Shown piece after piece: positions 22,321 through 32,352 of a DNA stretch of 64,000 nucleotides (position 1 is the stretch's first letter; each line of letters begins with the position of its first letter). A program made the position numbers and the translations under genes. Origin of the DNA: Crossaster papposus (Eukaryota; Echinodermata; Asteroidea; Velatida; Solasteridae); assembly GCA_037893245.1 (NCBI GenBank), contig JBAIAA010000888.1, positions 1-64,000 of the forward strand, in the 5' to 3' direction. Below the pieces are notes generated by a model. That model did not search any database and was not told the origin of the DNA. It worked only from the letters and a program-made list of their open reading frames with translations.

Positions 22321-22573
22321 GGTGGGAGGGCAACGGTTTCGACCCGCCCACACCGAACTAGTGGCCCACACCTGCTGACCTTTCGCTCGGTCTGCGCTTG
22401 TTGGGGGGGTAAGAGGTAAAACCCGTTGGCATTCTCTTGTCCACTTCCTTTTTGACGCGAGTGCAGTGCTGAGACAGCATTTTACTTTAGCTGGAATGCT
22501 CGCACAGCATTTTACTTTAACTGGAAACCCGTTGGCCCTTTTATTATGCTCTCAGAGCATTTTACCTTTGACT
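22321..22573 (-). repeat. 254-bp inverted-repeat arm, right
   Basis: Mirror copy of 21033-21286. The arms plus spacer form a 1.54-kb unit. It may be a DNA transposon with long terminal inverted repeats. The flanks (GTGGACA left, TTGTACA right) do not give a clear target duplication. Confidence 0.95.
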
Positions 22574-23589
22574 TTGTACAGTGTATGTGATGGCGACTGT
22601 ATGCACGTATAGTATGCATTGCGCGAAATGTGCAGACTTAATAGCATTGTGTGGCCGATCATCCGGGGCAGTGCTACTAGTGCAAGCTAGCTGCAGCCGC
22701 CAACCGGCGCGGCCTGGCCGCATTGTACTCGTACCGATCTTGTCGAGTCCCGCTGCAGCATCGCTTCAGGAGTTAGTAATGTGGTGCCGCGGAGAAGGGA
22801 GGTTTTTTTTTATTCCAGTGTATGGAACCATAGAGAAAGGAACAGATCGAAGTCCGTCATTTTGGCTACGTTTCCCTGAAATCAAAGGAATTCAACATTA
22901 TCATTTCGTGGTTTCACTCATCACAAATTTAAACACCAAAGACAAATACTTCTGCACCCGCAGTCACAAATAAACGCCGGGGCAGCCATAATTTGCTGTG
23001 TCGATGTATAATGTACATTGTACATGTACATGTACATGTGTACACAGGTCAATCGCGGCGTGAGTCTGATCATGTTTTGCGCGACACAATAACCCTCAGG
23101 TCTGCATGTATTTGCTTAACTGTCCATCATTATCAGGTGATATGAATACTGCATATATTACAATAGTCTGACCACGCCCACAATGTGCCAACTTGTCCAA
23201 GACCTTCAACAGGGTCCAGTTCACGGGTGGCGGTTCGTCGTGAAATAGCGCCCTCTATAACATCGGTGGTTTGTGTCAGTGATCGCGAAATAAACAACAC
23301 GAAGGTCTTGGAACCAAGACTACTGATTATATTTCGCCAATTCCGTCGAGACTCACCGAGTATAGTTTTGTTGTATTGCGATCTAGACCACCCTTAAAAG
23401 CTAATGGAACGTCCCTCATTAGCATAAGAAAAGGTTTCTTACCAAAGGTAGTGGCGTGATGATGCTGCGTTCTCCTAAGGAATCTGTGTCTTTGTTTTTT
23501 GTGTCGCGGTCTGACCACCACGATTTATTTTGCTCGCGTTCTTCACTTCTACCCGGGATTTTAGCGTTACATTATCCATATCACTCAGC
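22574..23589. other. Flank and probable 5' region of the DIRS-like element
   Basis: No gene recognised. A small inverted pair, CCAAGACCTTC (about 23198) and GAAGGTCTTGG (about 23300), is present. The true left terminus of the DIRS-like element could not be placed, since no inverted terminal repeat was matched to the right side. Confidence 0.35.
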
Positions 23590-25014
23590 ATGCCGAAGTC
23601 TCGACAAAGTTTTTCGTCAGCCCCATGCACGGTTTCTCGAGCCCCTGATGAGAAACCCTCCTCGCCTCCAGCGGATATTTTAGCCATGGCGGCTAAGGAG
23701 ATAGCCCCGTCTGGGGTAAATTTGATGGACCAAGCCCAAGCTCCTCCGTGGGCTGACGGCTTTATGGGCAGTGGGCTTTCATGCCCCAAGCCCCTCTCTA
23801 CTGATCTGCCTAGGCAGCCTTCACCGGCTCCAGCTCCGTCTGGTACCGGTGCGCCACGCCCATTGGCTCACCATCAGCCGCAATTTGCACCCAGTATGCA
23901 ACCGTGTCCTGCTCAGCCAGGGTACTACTGGTATCCTCAACCACCGACAGCTCCCTGGGGTGCTCCCTCGGGTGGTCCAGGGGCATCTACAAATGCATTT
24001 AATCAGTGGGGCATTCCTATGCAGTATTTTCCCCAGCAATTTTTGCAAGGCGATTTTTCGGACCAGCCTCCGACTACTTTCGGTAATGTTCGTCAACGAC
24101 ACGCCCCGCCCATCCCTCCGGCCCCAGTACTTGCACAGCACCCTCCATCTGATGACGGCAGCCATCTTGATATTGTCGCCGTTAGTGACGACGAATTCTC
24201 CACTTCAACCGTTCAAACGGCTGGAACTGGAAGAGAGCCTTTTCGTCTTCCCCACAAGAAAGAGACAGGTAACCCGATCTCCGAGAAGGTGACCCAGTGG
24301 TGGGAAGAACTGAGAACTCACAAGTTGTCCTCTGAGGATTACAAAGAGGAGATTTCACCGTATAACGTGCCTGTGGACCAGGAGAAATTATTCTCGGCCC
24401 CGGAACTTCCTCCCGGTTTGAAGAAGGTTTTCAAACAGGTAAATTCGTCAACCATTATTTGTGACGAGAAGTTAAAAGCCTCTCATAATTACATTCTTGA
24501 TGCTGTCAAACCATTGCTTCGCCTTTTTGACGCAGTTACTGATGCCGAATGCCCCAATGAAGTTCCTAAAGATCTTGTTCAGGATCATCTTTCCTCGGCC
24601 ATTATTTTACTAGGCTCTGGCAGTCAGGGTTTGGCCTTAGCTAGACAACATGCGTTTGACGACATTGTTGACCGCAAGTTTGACGTGCTGAAGAAGAATC
24701 CTCCTTGTTTAGGTGAACTCTTCGGATCATCCTTGATGAAGGACATTGAGGAAACGGAGAAAGTCAGCAAGCTGGCCTCCAAAGTCACTGGTGGGAAGTC
24801 TCTGCAGTCTAACCCATCCAAGGATAGGCGTTTCTCGCCATACCAATTTGCCTTCCGGTCCTTCAGATCACGTCGACCATCACGGGGATCCTTTAATCGT
24901 TACCAAGGTAGGGGTTACCATGGTTCAGGTTACCAACAGCCCAAGGAATTCCAGAGATCCAGAAATTTTAGGACGGCCAACAGCACTTTAGAGAAGTCTG
25001 GCTTAAAAAACTAG
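23590..25014 (+). CDS. gag: DIRS-like gag protein
   Basis: Start chosen at ATG 23590 (MPKSRQSFSS), the first methionine with a plausible context. The upstream frame is open but has no better start. The product is 474 residues. Its N-terminal half is Pro/Gln-rich and disordered (residues about 30-220). A charged helical region follows (PISEKVTQWWEELRTHKLS at about 235, then the conserved gag core to about 400), and the tail is Arg/Gly/Tyr-rich (RGYHGSGYQQPKEFQRSRN), probably for RNA binding. The reading ends TTA AAA AAC TAG. The A AAA AAC heptamer directly before the stop is a classical -1 slippery site and pol is open in exactly that frame. Confidence 0.85.
   Translation: MPKSRQSFSSAPCTVSRAPDEKPSSPPADILAMAAKEIAPSGVNLMDQAQAPPWADGFMGSGLSCPKPLSTDLPRQPSPAPAPSGTGAPRPLAHHQPQFAPSMQPCPAQPGYYWYPQPPTAPWGAPSGGPGASTNAFNQWGIPMQYFPQQFLQGDFSDQPPTTFGNVRQRHAPPIPPAPVLAQHPPSDDGSHLDIVAVSDDEFSTSTVQTAGTGREPFRLPHKKETGNPISEKVTQWWEELRTHKLSSEDYKEEISPYNVPVDQEKLFSAPELPPGLKKVFKQVNSSTIICDEKLKASHNYILDAVKPLLRLFDAVTDAECPNEVPKDLVQDHLSSAIILLGSGSQGLALARQHAFDDIVDRKFDVLKKNPPCLGELFGSSLMKDIEETEKVSKLASKVTGGKSLQSNPSKDRRFSPYQFAFRSFRSRRPSRGSFNRYQGRGYHGSGYQQPKEFQRSRNFRTANSTLEKSGLKN
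25005..25014 (+). promoter_or_regulatory. Candidate -1 ribosomal frameshift site (gag to pol)
   Basis: The heptamer A AAA AAC at 25005-25011 is in phase with gag and is followed at once by the gag stop TAG (25012-25014). A -1 slip continues as KKLDAQSC into the pol frame, which is open through this point. The same heptamer is a well-known frameshift site in some retroviruses. A downstream pseudoknot was not modelled. Confidence 0.6.
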
Positions 25015-27076
25015 ATGCTCAGTCTTGTTTGCCTAACGTACGTACCAATCCAGCATTTTCTGTACCCCTAGCAGGTCGTTTGAGATTTTTTTCAAATTTT
25101 TGGTTAAAATTAACTCACGATCCCTGGATCATTCAGACCTTAAATGGTTACTGTTTAAGCTTCAATTCTACTCCGTTTCAGTCTTTCGTTCCTGTAACCC
25201 ACGCTCCATCTAAAAAACGCGCTTCGATGTTTAACCTAGAGATACAGAAAATGCTTGATAAAGGTGCCGTTACCATTGAACAGCCTGTACAAGGACAGTT
25301 TATTTCTACTCTGTTCATGGTCCCAAAATCGTTCGGGGATCTTCGTCCAGTATAGTTAATTTGCGTCCACTAAATAAATTTATTGTGCACCAACACTTCA
25401 AGATGGAGAACATTTCTTCAGTGAGAGATCTTTTAGCACACGGAGATTGGATGTGTAAAATAGACCTGAAGGATGCTTATTTTTCAGTTCCTATTGATTT
25501 TGGTCACAGAAGATTTATCTGGAATGAGGTCATTTATCAATTTACTTGTCTTCCTTTCGGTTTGTCAAGTGCCCCCCGCACTTTTACTAAGATTCTTAAA
25601 CCAGTAGCTTTCCACCTCAGAGAGTGTGGTATTCGCTGTATATTTTACCTGGATGACATTCTGGTCCTTGGATCATCCTTCCATGGATGTATGACAAACA
25701 CTCAGGTGACGACCAATCTTCTTCGTAATTTGGGTTTCATCATCAACGATGAAAAATCTTGTATCGTCCCTAGTCAAGATATTACATACCTCTTCTTTGT
25801 TATCAACTCCTTAGATATGACCCTCTCTTTAAACCAGAAAAAGATCCAGCAAGTCATCAGTCACTGCCAGAAGATTTTGGAAACAGAACAAGTCACTGTT
25901 CGACAACTTTCCAGCCTATTAGGCAGGCTATCTTCAACAATCCTTGCAGTACTTCAGGCTCGGGTTTTTTACCGCAGTCTTCAGGAAGACAAAATCTCCG
26001 CTCTCCGCAGGGAGAACAGTTACGAGTCCACAGTTACTCTTTCGCAGAATTCTCGAGAGGAGCTAAGAACATGGATTCGTTGCCTTCATGCCTGGAACGG
26101 TCGGCTATTTCTTCATCTGACACCAGATGTGACCCTTCAAACAGATGCGTCAATGTTGAGATGGGGCGCTTGTCTTCAATCCAAGATAGGAGGCCGTTGG
26201 ACGTCGCAAGAACAACTCCATCATATCAATTACCTCGAGCTGCTTGCAGTTTGGTACGCCATCCAATCTTTCTTCAAAGAACGGCGGGACCTTCATGTTC
26301 TCCTTCAGATGGACAACTCCACGGCCATTGCTTATATCAATCACCAGGGGGGAACTCATTCGGTTCCACTGTCGAAACTCGCTGTCAATATCTGGGTTTG
26401 GTGTCTCGAGAGAAACATCACTCTAGTAGCACAACACATACCAGGGTCTCAAAATATCACGGCAGACATGATGTCACGGGTTTTCGACGATCGCACAGAA
26501 TGGCAGCTTCTCCCAGAAATATTCAACAAGATTTCCAGTGCTCTGGATTTCATCCCATCAGTAGACCTCTTCGCGTCTCGTTTGAACACGCAGCTGGAGA
26601 CCTTTGTGTCATGGCAACCAGACCCCATGGCCTGGAGAGTCGACGCTCTTCTTCTCAGCTGGAAGAACATAAACGGTTATGTTTTCCCTCCGTTTTCGCT
26701 TCTTCTGAAGATTCTTCGAAAGATCAGCGAGGAGGAAGCTACAGTGATTCTTGTCGCTCCGGTGTGGAAGTCCCAGGCCTGGTACCCCAGACTGTTGGAG
26801 CTTGCAGTAGAAATGCCTCTACTCCTTCCCAGGAGAAGGGATCTCATTCAGCTTCCCCACGATCGGTCTCAAGTACATCCTCTGATAGGCAGCCTCCAAC
26901 TGGCCGCATGGAAGTTATCAGGGCGAATCTCTCTTCAGAGGGGTTTTCACACAAGGTTTCAACCACTGTCCTTGCTTCATGGAGACCACAGTCTAATAAG
27001 CAATATAATTCATCCTGGAAAAGATGGGCAAGCTGGTGTTTACAAAGGAAATTTGATCCCGTTCAAACTTCTATAG
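25008..27076 (+). pseudogene. pol: DIRS-like pol: reverse transcriptase, RNase H, methyltransferase-like
   Basis: The first segment runs in the -1 frame from gag to 25355 (FISTLFMVPKSFGDLRP, RT fingers). A small indel at about 25353-25360 makes a stop, and the protein continues in the next frame from 25361. That part has the RT palm (CKIDLKDAYFSVPI, LPFGLSSAPRTF, catalytic YLDD at 25646-25657), RNase H (LQTDASMLRWG, NYLELLAVWYA, QMDNSTAIAYINHQGGT, then ADMMSR) and the DIRS C-terminal region with VDLFASRLN, WRVDALLLSW and FPPFSLL, where a Dam-like methyltransferase domain is usually assigned. The one frameshift makes this copy non-functional unless it is a sequencing error. The 3' end overlaps the recombinase frame by about 170 bases. 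Confidence 0.9.
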
Positions 27077-28044
27077 CAAATTGTTTAGATTTTCTTCAGC
27101 AGCTGTTTGATGAGGGCCTATGCTACAGGACGATAAATGTTTATCGTTCTGCAATTTCATCGGCTCACTCTTTTATTGATGGTTTTCCTATTGGTCAGCA
27201 TCATTTAGTGAGAAGATTCCTTAAAGGTATTTTCGGGCTTCGCCCACCGAGACCAAAGTACAACTTGACATGGGATGTCGCAAAGGTCCTCAACTTTGTT
27301 AAGTCTCTTCCTGACAATCATCGTTTGTCATTAAGGCAGTTAACTCTCAAGTTAGCTATGCTTCTTGCACTTGTAACCGCCAGTCGCCGATCTTCCCTAA
27401 CGGCTATTGACATCGATCACATGACTCGATCCACTGATGGGAAATACAGTTTCCTGCTTGTTAAGCCCTCAAAATGTGCTTCAGTCAGTAAACCCTTCCA
27501 TCGGATTGAGATTTCTAGGTTCCAGCCTCACAGAAATCTCTGCCCAGTCCGTTCTTTAGAAGAGTATCTTCAGAGAACCCAATGTCACAGAGGTACTGGT
27601 CCTTCCAGAATGACCCAGCTTTTCCTTTCACATTCAAAGCCCTTCCATCCAGTGGTTCCCTCTACAATTTCTAGATGGTTGAAGGACTTTATGTTGCAAT
27701 CAGGGATTGACACATCACATTTTAAAGCGCATTCCACAAGGAGTGCAAGTACTTCAGCCGCAGCTCGAGCTGGGGTTTCATCGAATGAAATTATGAAAAC
27801 AGCAGACTGGACATCAGCCTCTACCTTTGCAAGATTTTACCACAGACAACTTCCTTCGTCAAACTTTGGAGGTGCTGTGTTGTCATCGGCGGTACCACAG
27901 AATGGACGGTACCACAGCGTTTCGCAATCACAGCCCCGAAGGGCCCCCCCTCCGCCCCCCCCCCCCCCCCCTGATTGTCATGTTACTCTGTGCAATTTGC
28001 TTGTGATGTCTTGTTTATTCTCCAGCACAGACCATCACGCATAG
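26908..28044 (+). CDS. DIRS-like tyrosine recombinase
   Basis: The frame overlaps pol, and ATG 26908 is the first plausible start (MEVIRANLSSEG). The N-terminal SAM-like core-binding part (NKQYNSSWKRWASWC, YRSAISSAHS) leads into the phage-integrase catalytic fold. Visible are Arg in TASRRSSL (about 27381-27390), the H-x-x-R box HSTR (27730-27741), Trp in ADWTSAS (about 27825-27830) and the nucleophile Tyr in RFYHR (27838-27840). All key catalytic residues are present. The enzyme integrates the circular DNA copy by recombination, not by DDE integration. The last about 50 residues include a proline run encoded by a C-tract at about 27945-27970, probably beyond the functional end. Confidence 0.9.
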   Translation: MEVIRANLSSEGFSHKVSTTVLASWRPQSNKQYNSSWKRWASWCLQRKFDPVQTSIANCLDFLQQLFDEGLCYRTINVYRSAISSAHSFIDGFPIGQHHLVRRFLKGIFGLRPPRPKYNLTWDVAKVLNFVKSLPDNHRLSLRQLTLKLAMLLALVTASRRSSLTAIDIDHMTRSTDGKYSFLLVKPSKCASVSKPFHRIEISRFQPHRNLCPVRSLEEYLQRTQCHRGTGPSRMTQLFLSHSKPFHPVVPSTISRWLKDFMLQSGIDTSHFKAHSTRSASTSAAARAGVSSNEIMKTADWTSASTFARFYHRQLPSSNFGGAVLSSAVPQNGRYHSVSQSQPRRAPPPPPPPPPDCHVTLCNLLVMSCLFSSTDHHA

Positions 28045-28484
28045 CTTATGACATAGAAGTGATGACCTAACGGCCTCAATATAAACCCACTGAGCTCACT
28101 TGCAAGTATAGGAAAAACGCCACTTTAACTTTAATTTCGACGTTTCCTCCCGATACTCTGAAATGTAGGTAACTGGGTAGGCCTGCAGATTAAACCCACC
28201 TCGGAGCCACCAATTTGTGCAGCACGCATGAGACAACGCCCCCCCCCCCCCCCCCCCCCCCCCCCAGAAATCCTAGATCCGCGCCTGACATTTTGAATAT
28301 CGGCTTTCCCCCCTTTTTAACAAACAGCCTCAGAGATCAAAGAACCCGGCACGTAAGCGAACTCAGCAACAGACCATCTTGGAAAGCTTTGGGGTTGTGG
28401 TGCCTGGTGCTGGTGGTAAACGAGCAAGAGCTGAAAATGAAGGTCGATCCGTTGTCAACAATCGTTTTCTTTAATAGTAGCCAT
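28045..28484. other. Right flank of DIRS-like element 1; C-run
   Basis: No gene. A 27-base C-run lies at 28239-28265. The part near 28121-28160 resembles the first bases of this window. The 3' terminus of the DIRS element is probably here but was not delimited. Confidence 0.4.
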
Positions 28485-28677
28485 ATTATACAAATATTGA
28501 CTACTTTGAGTGGTGTATATATTGTAGTAAAACTAGCCTCCCGAGGTGATCCATGGAGCATAACCCCATTCTATCTTCCGTAGGCGAAGCCGAGGTAAGA
28601 TAGAATGCTCTATGGATCACCGAGGGAGGCTAGTTTTACTACACCACGATATAAAGCAGTAAATATTTGTTTTATAA
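28485..28677. repeat. Long hairpin, copy 1 of 3
   Basis: About 190 bases forming an imperfect palindrome: ATACAAATATTGACT, AGTAAAACTAGCCTCCCGAGG and GATCCATGGAGC, followed by a GTAGGCGAAGCC loop and the complement. More diverged than copies 2 and 3. Confidence 0.85.
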
Positions 28678-28970
28678 CACCTCACCCACAGATTCTGCTT
28701 AATTTTAAAATTTTGACATAATTTAAATTTAATTTCAGTAAAAATAACTTTTATTTCAATACTAAATTTGTGGAAAACTGTTTTGCTCTTTTCCAAACCA
28801 CCCCTTCACGAAATGGTTGAACCCAGCCATGGTATAGTACTTTTGGATAGTACTTTTGGATAGTACTTTGGCATAGTAGTTTTGGCTTTGCCCAGGAAGA
28901 TGGCAAAAATGGAAAATGCCATGTGACTCGCTCTCTGCCAATCAAGACACCGAATTTGTGGGTGAGGTGT

Positions 28971-29149
28971 TATAATATACAAATATTGACTGCTTTGAGT
29001 GGTATAGTAAAACTAGCCTCCCGAGGTGATCCATGGAGCATTCTATTTTCCCGAGGCGAAGCCGAGGGAAAATAGAATGCTCCATGGATCACCGAGGGAG
29101 GCTAGTTTTACCACACCGCGAAATAAAGCAGTCAATATTTGTTTTATAA
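28971..29149. repeat. Long hairpin, copy 2 of 3
   Basis: A 179-base near-perfect palindrome centred on TTTTCCCGAGGCGAAGCCGAG, starting TATAATATACAAATATTGAC. The outer flanks GTGAGGTGTTATA and TATAACACCTCAC extend the symmetry. Confidence 0.9.
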
Positions 29150-29486
29150 CACCTCACTCACAGATTCTGCACAATTTAAGCTTCCTGAAAGTATAGTAAT
29201 GGCAACAAATCTCCAAATTATACGTCTCTCGATCATACGTGTACTTTGTTGCCTTGATGAACGGGTGCGAAGGTGATAGAGCAATGTTTACGCAATGCAC
29301 CGAAACACAGGTCTGGGTTTCAGTCACGCTTTCGTTGCTATGCGCATAGTTCGTGTGTTGCTATGCGCATAGTCCTTTTGCGTGGTATAGTCTTTTTGGA
29401 TAGCGCAAGTAAAAAATAGTAAAAATAGCAAGTGACACGTGCCGCGCTCTCGGCCAATCAAGACACAGAATCTGTGAGTGAGGTGT

Positions 29487-29666
29487 TATAATATACAAAT
29501 ATTGACTGCTTTGAGTGGTATAGTAAAACTAGCCTCCCGAGGTGATCCATGGAGCATTCTATTTTCCCGAGGCGAAGCCGAGGGAAAATAGAATGCTCCA
29601 TGGATCACCGAGGGAGGCTAGTTTTACTATACCGCGAAATAAAGCAGTCAATATTTGTTTTATAAC
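29487..29666. repeat. Long hairpin, copy 3 of 3
   Basis: Almost identical to copy 2. The hairpins start 486 and 516 bases apart. The spacers between them begin CACCTCACTCACAGATTCT and end with its complement, so the tract is a tandem of alternating inverted repeats with period about 500. Confidence 0.9.
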
Positions 29667-30561
29667 ACCTCACTCACAGATTCTGAAAGTATAGTAATGA
29701 CAACAATAATGACAACAATAATGATTAATCACATGCTTAGGCCAATAACAACATTCTTTGTCTTGCGTCAACCTCGCGTATAATAATAATACCTACAAGC
29801 CAAAAATATCTGTTTTGCAAAACAATACACATAACTACACATGAAAAAGTCAAAGGAGTTGGTAACCTTGCTGAATTGAATGTGTTAATAAAACTGAATT
29901 TGTCCCAGCGTCATTTATGTTTTGATCTTGACTTAAATTTTTCCAGTAATATGTATGTGGTGTAAAATATGTCTTGTCTTGTTCTTCGTGTCATTTCCCT
30001 TGGAAACAGATATGTTTAATGTTAAGAGCGGGTATGCCAAGAAGTATAGGTAGCCCTCTACAACAACTGGAAGCAGACAAAACTAGTTATTTTGAAGATA
30101 AAACACCCCCCTCCTCTCTCAAAAATGATTGTCTATGGAATGTTTGAAGTCATAAGTGCATGATGTGAGGTAAAGACAAATTTCTGTTTTGTTCTGACAA
30201 CACTAAAACAGTGTAAATGTCTAGTTTTTGTTGGGAATTCTTCTTTAATTAAAAATCAACTGTCTTATAGATGAGGCATTGACACATTTTTATACATCAA
30301 ATCCCAGGAGTGCAAATAAACGGAAGTTGTAAATACCAGCCTGTCGTAGCTATAACTTATTGCACAAACTTCAAAGTTACAACGCATTGGGGCTCTCTTC
30401 GTAATGTCCTTCTCCGTAGTCATGGCGGGGTGTAATCTGAAAAGCTTATGCAACCCATGCGATCGATATTCTTGACAGTAAATGGTACCCAACAAACTTT
30501 TGCTGACAGAATGAATATTTGGCCATATGGCACACGAGTAACCTCTATAACTGAGTCCTTA
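29667..30561. other. No gene recognised
   Basis: AT-rich sequence between the hairpin array and the Gypsy fragment. No LTR, gag or protease region of the Gypsy element was found, so that element is 5'-truncated. Confidence 0.4.
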
Positions 30562-31302
30562 CATCACATATCGAATTCCAGGATGTATTTTCTTCTGAAG
30601 CACCACATCAGTACGGGCGATGAGAGTCCTTTCAAGGAGAGGACTCGGCGCCATCCCTTGTGTAATCATGAGAAAATATAGAGGCAGGTTGGAGATTTGA
30701 AGAAGCGAGGGTTTATCGTGTCCCTAGGCTGCAAATGTTGTGTTAGTCCGGAAGAAGGACGGAACTAAGCGATTTTGTGTCGACTATCGGGGTCTGAATA
30801 AGGTAACAATCAAATATGCTTACCCTGTCCCTCGTATCGACGAGACACTAGATGCGTTGGTGGGTGCAGAGTGGTTTTCCACTCTCGATTTAGCGTCCGG
30901 GTATTGGCAGGTCGACCTCGATGAGGATGCCAACCAGAAGTCAACCTTTGTAGTGCGGAACGGTTTATACAGCTGGCGCTGCATGCCCTTTGGTCTGTGC
31001 AATGCCCCTGCGACATTTGAAAGGTTGATGAAGAGGGTGATGACAGGTCTTCAGTGGGACATCCTGCTGATAGACCTGGACGATGTCATGGTGTTTGGCA
31101 AGACTGTGAAAAAGGAGATTGAACGACTGTGAGTCGTCTTCTCCAGGTTGAGGCGAGCTGGTTTAAAGTTTAAGCCTAGTAAGTGCTTCTTGTTTCAGAG
31201 ATCAGTGAGCTATTTGGGACATATTGTGTCGCCTGAAGGTGTGGCTACCGACCTTGAGAAGTTTCGGGCCGTGGCCAATTGGCCAACAGCTAAGTGTGTT
31301 AA
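30562..31302 (+). pseudogene. pol: Gypsy-type pol, 5' fragment (reverse transcriptase)
   Basis: Conserved Gypsy blocks are readable: HHISTGDESPFKERTRRHP, then VLVRKKDGTKRFCVDYRGLN, STLDLASGYWQV, MPFGLCNAPATFERLM, and after the active site GLKFKPSKCFLF and SYLGHIVSPEGV. Decay is clear: an in-frame TAG at 30679-30681, a stop or small deletion near 30725, and a TGA at 31130-31132. In addition, the catalytic YLDD reads DLDD (about 31074-31085). The frame stops at the target-site duplication GTTAA (31298-31302) where a BEL element has inserted, and resumes at 45721. No gag or LTR is attached. Confidence 0.9.
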
Positions 31303-32278
31303 TATTCTGGCCTTGGGGAGTGTGGGACGCCCCCTATCCAGTTAGTGAACCAGCACACAAGGACACCAATGTAGGTACAGAGATTTATTCCTACTGCGTA
31401 CGGTAAACTGTAAACAAAACAATTAAAGATAATTACAATGAGAAACTGCTACGAAGCAGAAGGTGATACAATGACATGGAATGATTTCCCTTACATAAAA
31501 ATACATGTAGCACAAGGTAGTGTAGCAGGAACAACAATTATTAAAAAATAGGTACATAGCATACATGTACATACATGTGTATATAACAGAATTTCTGATC
31601 GGAATGATTAAAGCTTACTATGTATCAAGTGTCCCCAATCTAGTACACAAATACAATTGTTTCATCCAATGGTAATTAAACATTATGCTAGTGAGATTTC
31701 CCAAAAGGGACAACAGGTGTGGGCAAATCCAACTATAAAGTACATTTACATGTACAAGAGAAAGACTTACAGAGCTGTTGTGTCTCCAAACGTACAAATG
31801 CTGTCAAACAGTGAGTGCCACAAGTCCTAGTGCATTGTAACCTAGGGTGAATGCACCAATAAGCTATATTAACAATCAGAGAATATAAGTAAATGCAAAC
31901 TGTACACTGACTTTATAACAATGAAAATTGATACATACAGTACATGTGGACGCATAGTAAACAAACATGGCTGCCCCCTACATAAATGAGAACTTCACAC
32001 AAAATCTTAGATAAGTAACGATTGAGTAATCTTAAGTTACATCCAAGTATAGGTAAATTGTATCAAACTCACTGGCAATTATCAGTACGGTGAACGTATA
32101 CATCAAATCGTAAAAGGTTGTCAAAAAGACAAAAAACACAGAAAGATTTGTACAAAAATATACCGACGCGTTTGGTCGGCTGGCGGCTGGCGCCCAAAAC
32201 GCTAAAACAGAAGGGGGCGCTGTTGCTACTTGTCAGTAGCACAGAAGGTGTCACTGAACCAAAACTGCGATCAGCACA
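31303..32278 (-). repeat. BEL LTR 1 (3' LTR of copy 1)
   Basis: 976 bp. In element orientation it begins TGTGCTGATCGC and ends CCAGAATA. The polypurine tract AGGGGGAG (32279-32286, complement) sits directly upstream in element orientation, which supports this as a 3' LTR. Confidence 0.95.
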
Positions 32279-32352
32279 CTCCCCCTGTGATGTGAGCAAC
32301 ATCGCAATAAAACCAAATTATCAAGGATCATGCAACCACAGTCGATGACAGT

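Larger units (their letters stand above)
23590..28044 (+). mobile_element. DIRS-like retrotransposon 1 (gag, RT-RNaseH-MT, tyrosine recombinase)
   Basis: Three overlapping reading frames in the order expected for DIRS elements: gag-like, reverse transcriptase/RNase H with the DIRS methyltransferase-like region, and a tyrosine recombinase. Such elements insert by recombination and make no target duplication. The coordinates given are coding limits only. The terminal and internal complementary repeats were not resolved. Confidence 0.9.

Noticed and set aside
19016-22573. Integrated herpes- or other large-DNA-virus segment (inverted arms around a unique region, GC-rich basic ORFs)
   Set aside because: No recognisable viral core gene; the arms fit a DNA transposon equally well.
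28239-28265. C-runs as functional elements
   Set aside because: Homopolymers of this kind are common and error-prone in assemblies; only the pair near the hAT-type ends is kept as a weak observation.
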